From the NCBI RefSeq assembly GCF_024582835.1, contig NZ_CP102096.1, positions 806,001-870,000 of the forward strand: a stretch of 64,000 nucleotides of DNA, written 5' to 3'. The notes under the pieces were generated by a model that was not told where the DNA came from, made no database searches, and worked only from the letters and a program-made list of their open reading frames with translations. Below are positions 18,556-26,756 of the stretch, piece by piece (position 1 is the first letter of the stretch; every line of letters begins with the position of its first letter). A program made the translations under genes and the position numbers. This DNA is from Vibrio japonicus (GTDB taxonomy: Bacteria; Pseudomonadota; Gammaproteobacteria; Enterobacterales; Vibrionaceae).

Positions 18556-18694
18556 CTCCGAGCTCATTTGGCTAAGTTTTTGAATGTGTGTTCTTTGAAT
18601 ATGCCTTTTTGAATATGCATGGTGAGCCAGTGACAGAATGTCACAAGGGCATAGTTAGAAATGAATGTGCCTCCCGTGTTTGGAAAGGTGTTCC
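18556..18694 (+). promoter_or_regulatory. Structured moaA leader, candidate Moco riboswitch
   Basis: The 332-base gap between yvcK and moaA ends in a leader rich in nested pairing. TATGCC (about 18600) pairs with GGCATA (about 18650), enclosing a GTGAC-agaat-GTCAC hairpin. A GCCTCCCG...GGAAAGG...TTCC segment then contains the moaA ribosome site. The position before moaA and the GCCTCCCG-type 3' end resemble the Moco RNA motif of gammaproteobacteria. I could not align it to a model, so the class is tentative. The remaining upstream bases (18363-18555) show nothing recognisable. Confidence 0.45.
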
Positions 18695-19684
18695 GTGGCG
18701 CAACAATTCGAAGATAGATTTCATCGCAAATTTTATTATTTGCGACTTTCCGTTACAGACGTATGTAACTTTAAATGTACTTACTGCTTACCTGATGGCT
18801 ATAAGCCTTCGGGGCAAAAAAACTCGTCTTTTTTAACCCTTCCTGAGATCAAGCGTGTTGTTCGTGCGTTTGCAGATTGTGGTACGTCAAAGGTGCGTAT
18901 TACAGGTGGCGAGCCAAGTTTACGTAAAGATTTCACTGACATCATTCATACTGTCGCTCAGACCGATGGTATCAATAAAATCGCAACGACGACGAACGGT
19001 TATCGCATGCAAAAGCATGTGGCTGATTGGCGTGAAGCTGGCCTAACCGATATCAACGTGAGCGTAGATAGCCTAGATCCCCGCATGTTTCACCAAATTA
19101 CAGGTGAAAATAAATTCGCTCAAGTCATGGCCGGTATCGAGCGTGCGTTTGAAATTGGATATAAGCAAATCAAGGTTAACGTTGTCTTGATGAAAGATGT
19201 GAATTCCAATGAGCTACCCGCTTTTTTGAACTGGATAAAAGACAGACCCATTCAACTCCGCTTCATCGAACTGATGCAGACAGGCGAAATGGATGAACTG
19301 TTCCAAAAACATCACGTTTCAGGTGTCGGTATTCGTAATCACCTTATTGCCAATGGCTGGTTATTGAAAGTTCGAGCCAAAAACGATGGGCCCGCGCAGG
19401 TTTTTGTTCACCCTGATTATCAAGGTGAAATTGGCTTGATCATGCCGTACGAAAAAGACTTTTGTGAAAGTTGTAATCGCCTTCGCGTGTCAGCAAAGGG
19501 TAAGTTGCATCTATGCCTATTTGGTGAGCACGGTGTTGAGTTGCGTGATTTACTTCAGCAAGATTCGCAAGAAGAAGCATTGATTCAAAGAATTCAGGCT
19601 CAGCTGCAAACGAAATCCGTCAGTCACTTCCTTCATGATGGCAATTCAGGCATGACACCGCACTTAGCGTCTATTGGCGGCTAA
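18695..19684 (+). CDS. moaA: GTP 3',8-cyclase MoaA
   Basis: Radical SAM enzyme that, with MoaC, converts GTP to cyclic pyranopterin monophosphate, the first step of molybdenum cofactor synthesis. The 330-residue protein has the N-terminal 4Fe-4S motif CNFKCTYC (Cys24, 28, 31), the GGEP SAM-binding motif, and a C-terminal second cluster from CESCNRLR and a downstream Cys in HLCLFG. It ends in Gly-Gly, as active MoaA proteins do. I chose the GTG at 18695 ([20 protein letters not shown]) because GGAAAGG lies upstream and it fits the family length; an ATG at 18665 would add ten atypical residues. Confidence 0.95.
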   Translation: MAQQFEDRFHRKFYYLRLSVTDVCNFKCTYCLPDGYKPSGQKNSSFLTLPEIKRVVRAFADCGTSKVRITGGEPSLRKDFTDIIHTVAQTDGINKIATTTNGYRMQKHVADWREAGLTDINVSVDSLDPRMFHQITGENKFAQVMAGIERAFEIGYKQIKVNVVLMKDVNSNELPAFLNWIKDRPIQLRFIELMQTGEMDELFQKHHVSGVGIRNHLIANGWLLKVRAKNDGPAQVFVHPDYQGEIGLIMPYEKDFCESCNRLRVSAKGKLHLCLFGEHGVELRDLLQQDSQEEALIQRIQAQLQTKSVSHFLHDGNSGMTPHLASIGG

Positions 19685-19765
19685 GGGCAACAATCAAAAT
19701 AATTTTTCTTTCTTGCTGAGTACGAACTCGGCAAAACATAACTTATTCAAGTAGGTAGGTGAACA

Positions 19766-20278
19766 ATGGGTCACGCAGAAAGCAAATTTCAACCAGCAAA
19801 CATTGCAGTATTAACGGTATCCGATACGCGTACAGAAGAGAACGACACGTCGGGACGTTACCTAGTTGAGCACGCACAAGACGCGGGCCACAACATTGTT
19901 GATAAGAAAATTGTTATTGATGATATGTACAAGATTCGTGCAATCGTCTCTCAGTGGATTGCAGATGAAGGTGTGCAAGCGGTGATGATCACTGGAGGAA
20001 CGGGTTTTACTTCTCGTGACAGTACGCCTGAAGCGCTAAAGCCTCTGTTTGATAAAGAAGTGGAAGGCTTTGGTGAACTATTCCGCATGGTTTCATATGA
20101 AGAGATCGGTACGTCAACGATCCAATCTCGCGCTATTGCTGGTTTTGCGAATCATACCGTGATTTTCGCCATGCCTGGTTCCACAGGTGCATGTCGTACA
20201 GGCTGGACGAAAATCATTAAGCAGCAGTTGGATGCAAGCCACCGCCCATGTAACTTTATGCCTCATCTGGCTGTATAA
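19766..20278 (+). CDS. moaB: Molybdopterin adenylyltransferase-type protein MoaB
   Basis: A 170-residue MogA/MoaB-family protein of molybdenum cofactor synthesis. The family fold is clear from [12 protein letters not shown], the substrate loop [18 protein letters not shown] and the later [13 protein letters not shown]. In E. coli the MoaB role is dispensable and overlaps with MogA; MoaB in other organisms adenylates molybdopterin. It starts 81 bases after moaA with AGGTAGGTGA upstream, and it is second in the moaABCDE cluster. Confidence 0.94.
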   Translation: MGHAESKFQPANIAVLTVSDTRTEENDTSGRYLVEHAQDAGHNIVDKKIVIDDMYKIRAIVSQWIADEGVQAVMITGGTGFTSRDSTPEALKPLFDKEVEGFGELFRMVSYEEIGTSTIQSRAIAGFANHTVIFAMPGSTGACRTGWTKIIKQQLDASHRPCNFMPHLAV

Positions 20279-20292
20279 CCAAGGGGATGACT

Positions 20293-20772
20293 GTGAGCGA
20301 ATTTACTCATATTAATGCCTCTGGCGAAGCGAACATGGTGGACGTGTCAGCAAAAGCAGAAACCGTGCGTGAAGCACGCGCCGAAGCATTTGTTCATATG
20401 GCACCAGAAACGTTGCAACTGATTGTTTCCGGACAACACCACAAAGGCGATGTGTTTGCCACTGCGCGTATCGCGGGTATTCAAGCGGCAAAAAAAACGT
20501 GGGATTTAATTCCATTGTGCCACCCATTGCTGTTGTCAAAAGTGGAAGTTCAGCTTGAAGCAATCGAATCTGAAAACATGGTTCGCATTGAGTCGGTATG
20601 TAAACTGGCTGGAAAAACGGGTGTTGAGATGGAAGCATTGACCGCAGCATCGGTTGCAGCTTTAACTATCTATGACATGTGTAAAGCCGTACAGAAAGAC
20701 ATGGTGATCGGTCAGGTTCGTTTACTCGAAAAGACAGGTGGAAAGTCGGGTCATTTTAAGGTGGAAGCATGA
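20293..20772 (+). CDS. moaC: Cyclic pyranopterin monophosphate synthase MoaC
   Basis: Works with MoaA to form cyclic pyranopterin monophosphate from GTP. The 159-residue protein shows the family signatures [28 protein letters not shown] with the conserved His, and [17 protein letters not shown] with active-site residues. I chose the GTG at 20293 because the N-terminus then aligns exactly with E. coli MoaC and the AAGGGG is 6 bases upstream; the in-frame ATG at 20287 directly abuts that ribosome site. Its end overlaps moaD by 4 bases. Confidence 0.94.
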   Translation: MSEFTHINASGEANMVDVSAKAETVREARAEAFVHMAPETLQLIVSGQHHKGDVFATARIAGIQAAKKTWDLIPLCHPLLLSKVEVQLEAIESENMVRIESVCKLAGKTGVEMEALTAASVAALTIYDMCKAVQKDMVIGQVRLLEKTGGKSGHFKVEA

Positions 20773-21014
20773 TAAAAGTACTGTTTTTTGCTCAAACTCG
20801 CGAACTTGTGGGAACGGATGAATTAACGGTTGATGCCCAATTCGAAACCGTCGAAGCGTTACGAGCGCATTTGGCTACGCAAGAAGGAAAATGGGATTTA
20901 GCGCTTGAGCTGGGAAAACTTTTGGCCGCAGTGAATCAATCCATCGTACCGTTAGATCATGCTCTGGTTGAAGGTGATGAAGTGGCGTTTTTTCCTCCAG
21001 TAACGGGAGGGTGA
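20769..21014 (+). CDS. moaD: Molybdopterin synthase sulphur carrier subunit MoaD
   Basis: An 81-residue ubiquitin-fold protein carrying the thiocarboxylate sulphur for molybdopterin synthase. It begins [14 protein letters not shown] and ends FFPPVTGG, with the diglycine C-terminus that is adenylated and thiolated by MoeB. It overlaps moaC by 4 bases (ATGA) and is followed 2 bases later by moaE, its partner. Confidence 0.95.
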   Translation: MIKVLFFAQTRELVGTDELTVDAQFETVEALRAHLATQEGKWDLALELGKLLAAVNQSIVPLDHALVEGDEVAFFPPVTGG

Positions 21015-21016
21015 TC

Positions 21017-21475
21017 ATGGATAGCCGTGTTTCTGTTCAGTTTGACGATTTTTCTGTTGGAGCTGAGTACGAAAGTTTAGCGCTCGGGACAGCATCAGGT
21101 GCTGTGGTCACGTTTGTTGGTAAAGTTCGGGATATGAACTTAGGCGACAATGTGACTGGTTTGTCTTTAGAGCACTATCCGGGTATGACAGAAAAAGCAT
21201 TAGGCGAGATCTGTGATGAGGCCGAAAAGCGCTGGCCACTCAATCAAATTCGGGTCATTCATAGAGTGGGCGACCTTGATATCGGTGATCAAATTGTGTT
21301 TGTTGGGGTGTCTAGCGCCCACCGAGGTGCGGCCTTTGAGGCGTGTGAATTCATCATGGATTACCTGAAAACCAAAGCGCCGTTTTGGAAAAAAGAACGC
21401 ACGACCGAGGCAACCCGCTGGGTTGAATCAAGAGATTCCGATGCGCAAGCCGCGCAGAGATGGCACAACAAGTAG
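21017..21475 (+). CDS. moaE: Molybdopterin synthase catalytic subunit MoaE
   Basis: Large subunit of molybdopterin synthase, which inserts two sulphurs from MoaD into cyclic pyranopterin monophosphate. The 152-residue protein shows SLEHYPGMTEKAL, the RVGDLDIGDQIVFVGV strand region, and the catalytic loop KTKAPFWKKERT with the conserved lysines, ending in RWVESRDSD. The ATG at 21017 has GGAGG 6 bases upstream; an upstream GTG overlaps the moaD stop. A terminator follows 32 bases after the stop, closing the moa operon. Confidence 0.95.
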   Translation: MDSRVSVQFDDFSVGAEYESLALGTASGAVVTFVGKVRDMNLGDNVTGLSLEHYPGMTEKALGEICDEAEKRWPLNQIRVIHRVGDLDIGDQIVFVGVSSAHRGAAFEACEFIMDYLKTKAPFWKKERTTEATRWVESRDSDAQAAQRWHNK

Positions 21476-21507
21476 TCCGTCCTTACTCTTTCAAACATGC
21501 TTCCAAC

Positions 21508-21533
21508 GCTCTCCATTCGTGAGAGCGTTTTTG
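21508..21533 (+). terminator. Terminator of the moa operon
   Basis: The hairpin CGCTCTC-cattcgt-GAGAGCG followed by TTTTT lies just after moaE. The following 235 bases up to the CBS gene contain nothing I recognise. Confidence 0.85.
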
Positions 21534-21768
21534 ATCTTCTCAATTGTCTTCGAAAATCGGAACAGTGCATTTAACAGTCGTGAACTTACCCAAATATGAG
21601 GCGCGATATTGACTTTAATCACTCGGTGTGGAAAGGGGATTCAAGCGGCTGGTATTCGTTGATAGGAAACAGTTATTAAAAAAATTGGTGATTTCCATTT
21701 AGTAAAATCAAGAAATTAGACAACAATTACTTTATACGCAGCGTGGCTGGCGATTAAAGGAGAATTCG

Positions 21769-22188
21769 ATGGAATCACTAAAAGTAAAAGACTACATGAC
21801 ACTGCAGGCGGTAACTTTCACACCAGACATGTCATTAAGCGCCGCACTTCACAAAGTTTTGGATTCAAGGTATCTAGGTGGTCCCGTACTTGATGAGAAC
21901 AAGCGAGTTGTTGGCTTTCTATCGGGTCAAGACTTACTGGAAAAACTGCTTAAGGTATCTTACTACTGCCAAGACACACACATTGTTAAAGATTGTATGC
22001 ATCCTGAAGTGCTTTCTGTTGGGCCTGAAACATCGATCATCGCTTTAGCTGAAATGATGACGAAAGACAAACCTAAGGTATACCCGGTTATTGATTCAAA
22101 TGAGAAACTGGTTGGTATTATTACGCGCAGAGATGTATTAAGAGCGATTGGTAAAAATATTGATGAGTGTTTCAAGCATCCCGTTTAA
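21769..22188 (+). CDS. CBS-domain protein
   Basis: A 139-residue cytoplasmic protein consisting of a single CBS pair (Bateman module). CBS1 covers about residues 8-60 (VKDYMTLQAVTF to GFLSGQDLLEKL) and CBS2 about 77-135 (VKDCMHPEVLSV to GIITRRDVLRAI). Such stand-alone modules usually sense adenine nucleotides or other ligands, and the partner is unknown. AAAGGAGA sits upstream of the ATG. It stands alone between the moa operon and zntA, with terminators on both sides. There is no attached transporter or enzyme domain. Confidence 0.85.
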   Translation: MESLKVKDYMTLQAVTFTPDMSLSAALHKVLDSRYLGGPVLDENKRVVGFLSGQDLLEKLLKVSYYCQDTHIVKDCMHPEVLSVGPETSIIALAEMMTKDKPKVYPVIDSNEKLVGIITRRDVLRAIGKNIDECFKHPV

Positions 22189-22227
22189 CCTCCTTACCTT
22201 GTAAAACGCTTAATTTGCTACAACACA

Positions 22228-22252
22228 GTGGCGCTCCGCGCCACTTTTGCTT
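22228..22252 (+). terminator. Terminator after the CBS-domain gene
   Basis: The perfect inverted repeat GTGGCG-ctccg-CGCCAC followed by TTTTGCTT lies 40 bases after the CBS gene stop. Confidence 0.65.
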
Positions 22253-22314
22253 GCTGACGCAAAAGTTTCCTCCCACTGTACTTAAATGAACATCAACTTT
22301 CAGTGTAAAAGGTA

Positions 22315-22346
22315 TTGACCTTGGAGTGGACTCCAAGGTTTATGAT
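22315..22346 (+). promoter_or_regulatory. MerR-type (ZntR-like) promoter and operator of zntA
   Basis: TTGACC and TATGAT are separated by 20 bases, too long for free RNA polymerase. The spacer contains ACCTTGGAGT-GGACTCCAAGGT, the dyad used by metal-sensing MerR regulators. The layout matches the E. coli zntA promoter. The regulator gene itself is not in the window. Confidence 0.88.
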
Positions 22347-22375
22347 TAAGGTGTACATTAAAAGGAGATTCATTT

Positions 22376-24685
22376 ATGTGCACAAAACATCATGCATGCC
22401 GTTCAAAAAAAATAGCACTTAACCCTTCTCATGTGGGTTCATGCTCCAGCCCCAAAATATTATCTATTGCACCAGCTGGTGTGGAAAGTACGGGTCAAGA
22501 CGGTTGTTCATCGACCAGTTGTTCCAGCGGGTGCGATCCTATTGATGAGGATGCAGACCCCAGATTAGACGAGACTTCACCGTTTACTCATAGTTGGAAA
22601 ATTGATGGGATGGATTGCCCATCTTGCGCCCAAAAAATCGAAACAGCCGTCAACAAAATCGATGGTGTATTACAATCCCAAGTGCTCTTTACTACGCAAA
22701 AGCTGGTGGTCAATGCCAGTCATTCTGGCGTTGTTCAATTGGTTGAGAAAACCATCATCGACACAGGCTTCTCCTTTGGCCAGCTCTCATCTACTTACGT
22801 AAGTGATTCGTCTTCCGGTTGGCGAAACATCTTACTCAAGAACAAATCCATTATTGCGATTGCCTCGTCAATGGCCGTCGCTGCTGCTTTAAAACCTACG
22901 TTTCCTCAGGTAAGTGAATGGTTGTTTGTACTGACCTGTTTGATTGGCCTTTACCCGATAGGTAAGAAAGCCATTTCACTGGCGAAATCAGGTACGCCTT
23001 TTGCGATAGAAACCTTAATGAGTGTAGCTGCTCTAGGCGCTCTCTATTTGGGTGAGACTGCCGAAGCTGCAATGGTGTTGCTGCTGTTTTTAATTGGTGA
23101 ACAGCTGGAATCATTCGCGGCCTATAAAGCACGAAGTGGTGTGCAAGCGTTGATGAAGTTGGTTCCAGAAACGGCGACTAAGATAGTTAACGGTCAAAGA
23201 GTCAATGTTCCTGCCAGTGATTTACAGCCAAATGATGTGATTGAAGTCTCTCCCGGAGGTAGGCTCCCAGCGGATGGTCGCCTTGAGTTCGGCAATGCAA
23301 GTTTCGATGAAAGCGCGCTTACGGGTGAGTCAATTCCTGTCGAGCGAAGTCAAGGCGACAGTGTGATGGCGGGTGCCGTTGCGGTGGATAAAGTCGTGCG
23401 TTTTGTGGTCACCTCTAAGCAGGGGGAGAATGCGATTGACCGTATTTTGCACCTCATAGAAGAAGCTGAATCACGCAAAGCGCCATTGGAACGTTTTCTT
23501 GATAGATTTAGTCGTTGGTATACACCGCTAATGATGGTGGTAGCACTGCTTGTTATTACGATTCCTCCGCTTGCTTTCGGACAGCCTTGGGAAACATGGA
23601 CTTACCGTGGTTTGGCTTTATTGTTGATTGCTTGTCCATGTGCGTTAGTCATCTCCACTCCTGCAGCGATTACATCTGGTCTTGCTGCCGCAGCGCGTAG
23701 AGGTGCTTTGATTAAAGGGGGAGCCGCTCTAGAACAGCTAGGGAAAGTTGAGGCGGTTGCATTTGATAAAACAGGCACACTGACAAAAGGTGAGCCAGAA
23801 GTCACCGATGTCATTGCTTTGAACGGGTGGGATGAACATCAAATACTAGAAAGAATGGCTTCAATTGAGCTTGGCTCCAGTCATCCACTTGCCATTTCAC
23901 TTGTGAATAGAGCAAGGCAATTACAGATAGAGATCCCAGAGTCGTCAGACAAACAAGCGTTGGTCGGTATCGGGGTCACTGGATTCATCAATGGTGTCCG
24001 CTACAGTGCAATGGCACCGAGCAAACTGGATTTAGAACTCAGCCCTGAGCTAAATAAGAACATTCACCGGTTGGAAGAGCAGGGAAAAACCGTTGTCATA
24101 GCGATTGAAGATAACCATCTCCCCATTGGTATCATTGCTTGGCAAGACACATTACGTGACGATTCAGCGAAGTCGGTGGCGGTCTTAAAGCAGCTGGGTG
24201 TAAAAGCAGTCATGTTAACTGGGGACAACCCCCGTAGTGCTCGTGCGATTGGTGATCAAATCGGTATTGATTATCAAGCCAGTTTGTCACCTCAAGACAA
24301 AGTCACTTATGTTGAAAAGTTGTCACAGCAGGTCCATGTTGCCATGGTCGGTGACGGTATCAATGATGCGCCTGCGATGAAGGCAGCAAATATCGGCATT
24401 GCAATGGGGAGTGGAACCGATGTTGCTTTGGAAACGGCCGATGCAGCGATAACGCATAACAGGTTGATAGAGCTAGTAGGGATGATAGAGCTATCCCGTG
24501 CTACGCTCAGTAATATCCACCAGAATATAGCATTGGCGTTAGGCCTAAAAGGTGTCTTTCTCGTTACAAGCTTATTAGGAATAACTGGGCTCTGGGTTGC
24601 CGTGTTGGCTGACAGTGGAGCAACGGCTATTGTGACTTTGAACGCGCTGCGCCTGCTTCGCTTTAAATCAAAGCTAACCAGTTAA
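22376..24685 (+). CDS. zntA: Zn/Cd/Pb-exporting P1B-type ATPase
   Basis: Heavy-metal efflux ATPase of the inner membrane, 769 residues. A Cys-rich N-terminal leader (residues 1-60, with CSSTSCSSGC at 44-53) precedes an HMA domain with GMDCPSC (Cys81, Cys84). Membrane helices follow, with the metal site CPC in LLIACPCALVIST. The phosphorylation motif DKTGTLTKGEP, the TGDN hinge and GDGINDAPAMK mark the P domain. The CPC plus GMDCxxC pattern fits the Zn2+/Cd2+/Pb2+ group. The gene is controlled by its own MerR-type promoter, has AAGGAG upstream, and is monocistronic. Confidence 0.93.
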   Translation: MCTKHHACRSKKIALNPSHVGSCSSPKILSIAPAGVESTGQDGCSSTSCSSGCDPIDEDADPRLDETSPFTHSWKIDGMDCPSCAQKIETAVNKIDGVLQSQVLFTTQKLVVNASHSGVVQLVEKTIIDTGFSFGQLSSTYVSDSSSGWRNILLKNKSIIAIASSMAVAAALKPTFPQVSEWLFVLTCLIGLYPIGKKAISLAKSGTPFAIETLMSVAALGALYLGETAEAAMVLLLFLIGEQLESFAAYKARSGVQALMKLVPETATKIVNGQRVNVPASDLQPNDVIEVSPGGRLPADGRLEFGNASFDESALTGESIPVERSQGDSVMAGAVAVDKVVRFVVTSKQGENAIDRILHLIEEAESRKAPLERFLDRFSRWYTPLMMVVALLVITIPPLAFGQPWETWTYRGLALLLIACPCALVISTPAAITSGLAAAARRGALIKGGAALEQLGKVEAVAFDKTGTLTKGEPEVTDVIALNGWDEHQILERMASIELGSSHPLAISLVNRARQLQIEIPESSDKQALVGIGVTGFINGVRYSAMAPSKLDLELSPELNKNIHRLEEQGKTVVIAIEDNHLPIGIIAWQDTLRDDSAKSVAVLKQLGVKAVMLTGDNPRSARAIGDQIGIDYQASLSPQDKVTYVEKLSQQVHVAMVGDGINDAPAMKAANIGIAMGSGTDVALETADAAITHNRLIELVGMIELSRATLSNIHQNIALALGLKGVFLVTSLLGITGLWVAVLADSGATAIVTLNALRLLRFKSKLTS

Positions 24686-24880
24686 ATTTATGCAACTGAA
24701 TGACAATGATTACTGATAAATGTGATGTAGATCTATTTTGTTTGTAATTTGTGATTTGTTTGCGTCATTAATTGTGATTCTAATCTCTAAATTTACGTCA
24801 GAACTCGTATAAAGTACGTTCTGTACCCAATGAATATAGAGCAAGCGAATGTACGACTTGCCTACAATAAGGAGCTCCCT

Positions 24881-25639
24881 ATGTCTCAAGCTGTTTTCCA
24901 CCTAGGTGTTACCGAAGCGGATCTTGCTGGTGCTACTCTAGCCATTATTCCAGGTGACCCAGCTCGCGTACAAAAAATCGCAGAACAAATGGAAAATCCA
25001 GTATTCTTAGCAAGCCAGCGTGAATACACGCTTTACCGTGCAGAGCTAGACGGCAAACCTGTTGTAGTATGTTCAACGGGCATCGGTGGTCCTTCGACGT
25101 CTATCGCGGTAGAAGAACTTGCACAACTTGGTGTTCGCACTTTCCTACGTGTTGGTACTACTGGTGCGATTCAGCCACACGTAAATGTGGGCGATATGAT
25201 TGTGACAACGGGGTCTGTTCGCCTTGATGGTGCGAGCCTACACTTTGCGCCAATGGAATTCCCAGCGGTGGCTGATTTTGAAGTAGCGACAGCAATGAAA
25301 GCGGCAGTAGAAGAGTCAGGGGCAACGGTACACATGGGTGTGACGGCTTCGAGTGATACTTTCTACCCAGGTCAGGAGCGTTACGATACCTTCACTGGTC
25401 GCGTAGTAAAACGTTTCCAAGGCTCTATGAAAGAGTGGCAAGACATGGGTGTACTGAACTTTGAAATGGAATCTGCAACGTTGCTAACGATGTGTGCAAG
25501 TTCTGGCCTAAAAGCGGGCTGTGTAGCGGGCGTGATCATCAACCGCACGCAAAAAGAGATCCCTGATCACTCAACGCTAAAAGAGACAGAAGCACGTTCT
25601 ATTAAAGTGGTTGTCGAAGCCGCTCGTAAAATGCTGTAA
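24881..25639 (+). CDS. udp: Uridine phosphorylase
   Basis: Phosphorolyses uridine to uracil and ribose-1-phosphate in pyrimidine salvage. The 252-residue protein has the nucleoside phosphorylase family start [20 protein letters not shown], phosphate-binding GDPARV, the uridine signature [16 protein letters not shown], and the [10 protein letters not shown] substrate region. I chose the ATG at 24881 because AAGGAG precedes it and E. coli Udp has this N-terminus; an ATG at 24830 lacks a site. The 195-base upstream gap has one weak CRP-like sequence (TGTGA-N6-TCTCT, about 24771). A terminator follows. Confidence 0.96.
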   Translation: MSQAVFHLGVTEADLAGATLAIIPGDPARVQKIAEQMENPVFLASQREYTLYRAELDGKPVVVCSTGIGGPSTSIAVEELAQLGVRTFLRVGTTGAIQPHVNVGDMIVTTGSVRLDGASLHFAPMEFPAVADFEVATAMKAAVEESGATVHMGVTASSDTFYPGQERYDTFTGRVVKRFQGSMKEWQDMGVLNFEMESATLLTMCASSGLKAGCVAGVIINRTQKEIPDHSTLKETEARSIKVVVEAARKML

Positions 25640-25668
25640 CTATTGGGCTTTTAAAGAACTGAACTTTT

Positions 25669-25702
25669 AAAAAACAGCCACCTTGAATCGGTGGCTGTTT
25701 TT
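25669..25702. terminator. Bidirectional terminator after udp
   Basis: AACAGCCACC-ttgaatc-GGTGGCTGTT is flanked by A- and T-tracts, between convergent udp and the minus-strand hypothetical gene. Confidence 0.88.
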
Positions 25703-25740
25703 GTTGGTGCTATCCAAATTTAGATCAGTTGAACACCACT

Positions 25741-26553
25741 CTAGTTCAATACCAATCTAGGTAGTGGCTCGTACAAGCTTTCCGTCATATCAGACAACAT
25801 TTGGTCGTAGACTTGCGAAATGATCAGAGAAATTTCTGTAGTCAGCTGGTAAAGGTCATCTATATTCCAGGCTAGATCGTCACGTGTGCTTATTTCAGTC
25901 AGCATATGCATTGATTTTGCACTCGCAGGTGATGCTAATGCGAGCGGACTGATGATTGAAAGGTGGTTGAGCTTACGTAACATCTTGTCGCAGTAGTATT
26001 TTACTCGTAGCATCCCTTCAGGGTAGTGGCAGTTTTGAATGGATATCCGTAGCTGAGTCAGCGTCTCCATACTATCTAAGACTTGCTGCCAGTTAACATG
26101 GTACTCCTCGCTTAAATCTTCTCTTCCTTCTTCAACTAGCCAAGCGATGGCAACCTCATCCATCAAAAACAAGCAGTGCCGTATGGTTTTACCATGGATG
26201 ACCTGATTTCTAGCGACTGAATGACTCTCCCAGTTTTTGCCCAAAGATTTGAGCTTAAGTTGAAGAATTCGATACATGGGCTTGTTTTCGAATTTGGCTA
26301 TTGAGATTAGCTCGTTTGATCTTCTCATCATCAGATCGTTAATCTCACTCAGCTTAGGTGACACATCGTATGTGTTGGTTTTAGTCAGAGCTTGGTGTGT
26401 CACCGCTCGATGCTGTCGACTGAGAAGTAATAGCTGACGAAGCAGTACAATGATTTCATACTTACGCTTAAGAGAAGTTTGGTGGTGCTTAGATATATGA
26501 AAAAGTATGGCCAATATGGCGATTGAGATGCCAATAGAAATAAACACGAACAT
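25741..26553 (-). CDS. Uncharacterised membrane-anchored protein
   Basis: I do not recognise this 270-residue protein. It has one N-terminal transmembrane helix (MFVFISIGISIAILAILF), a basic stretch, and then about 240 residues of predicted helices with no catalytic motif. RQHRAVTHQAL near residue 48, WESHSVARNQVIHGKTIRHC near 115 and a long helical C-terminus are the notable parts. A remote likeness to helical sensor domains is possible but not demonstrable here. The ATG at 26553 has AAGGAG 6 bases upstream. It lies between udp and metG and is transcribed alone on the minus strand, in a neighbourhood that is otherwise housekeeping. Confidence 0.7.
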   Translation of the reverse strand: MFVFISIGISIAILAILFHISKHHQTSLKRKYEIIVLLRQLLLLSRQHRAVTHQALTKTNTYDVSPKLSEINDLMMRRSNELISIAKFENKPMYRILQLKLKSLGKNWESHSVARNQVIHGKTIRHCLFLMDEVAIAWLVEEGREDLSEEYHVNWQQVLDSMETLTQLRISIQNCHYPEGMLRVKYYCDKMLRKLNHLSIISPLALASPASAKSMHMLTEISTRDDLAWNIDDLYQLTTEISLIISQVYDQMLSDMTESLYEPLPRLVLN

Positions 26554-26703
26554 AACCAACTCCTTGTTATTGAATCGCTACAGGAGTAGAGCAGCTTTAA
26601 TGCCATCTCTTTATGTCTTACTAATCATGCATTTACATATTTGTTGAGTTTGGTTGTGATCACGATTGGTGCAACAAAGCACTATAATAGTGAGTGAATA
26701 GAT

Positions 26704-26732
26704 AAAAAAATCCCCGCCACAGGGCAGGGATC
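26704..26732 (-). terminator. Terminator of metG
   Basis: On the minus strand ATCCCTGCC-ctgt-GGCGGGGAT is followed by seven T, 25 bases after the metG stop. Confidence 0.88.
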
Positions 26733-26756
26733 TAGAGTTATATTTTGGTTCGCGAA

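Noticed and set aside
24761..24800. CRP/CytR site before udp
   Set aside because: Sequences such as TGTGA-N6-TCTCT match only partly. Regulation is plausible from E. coli, but the site is too weak to list as a feature.
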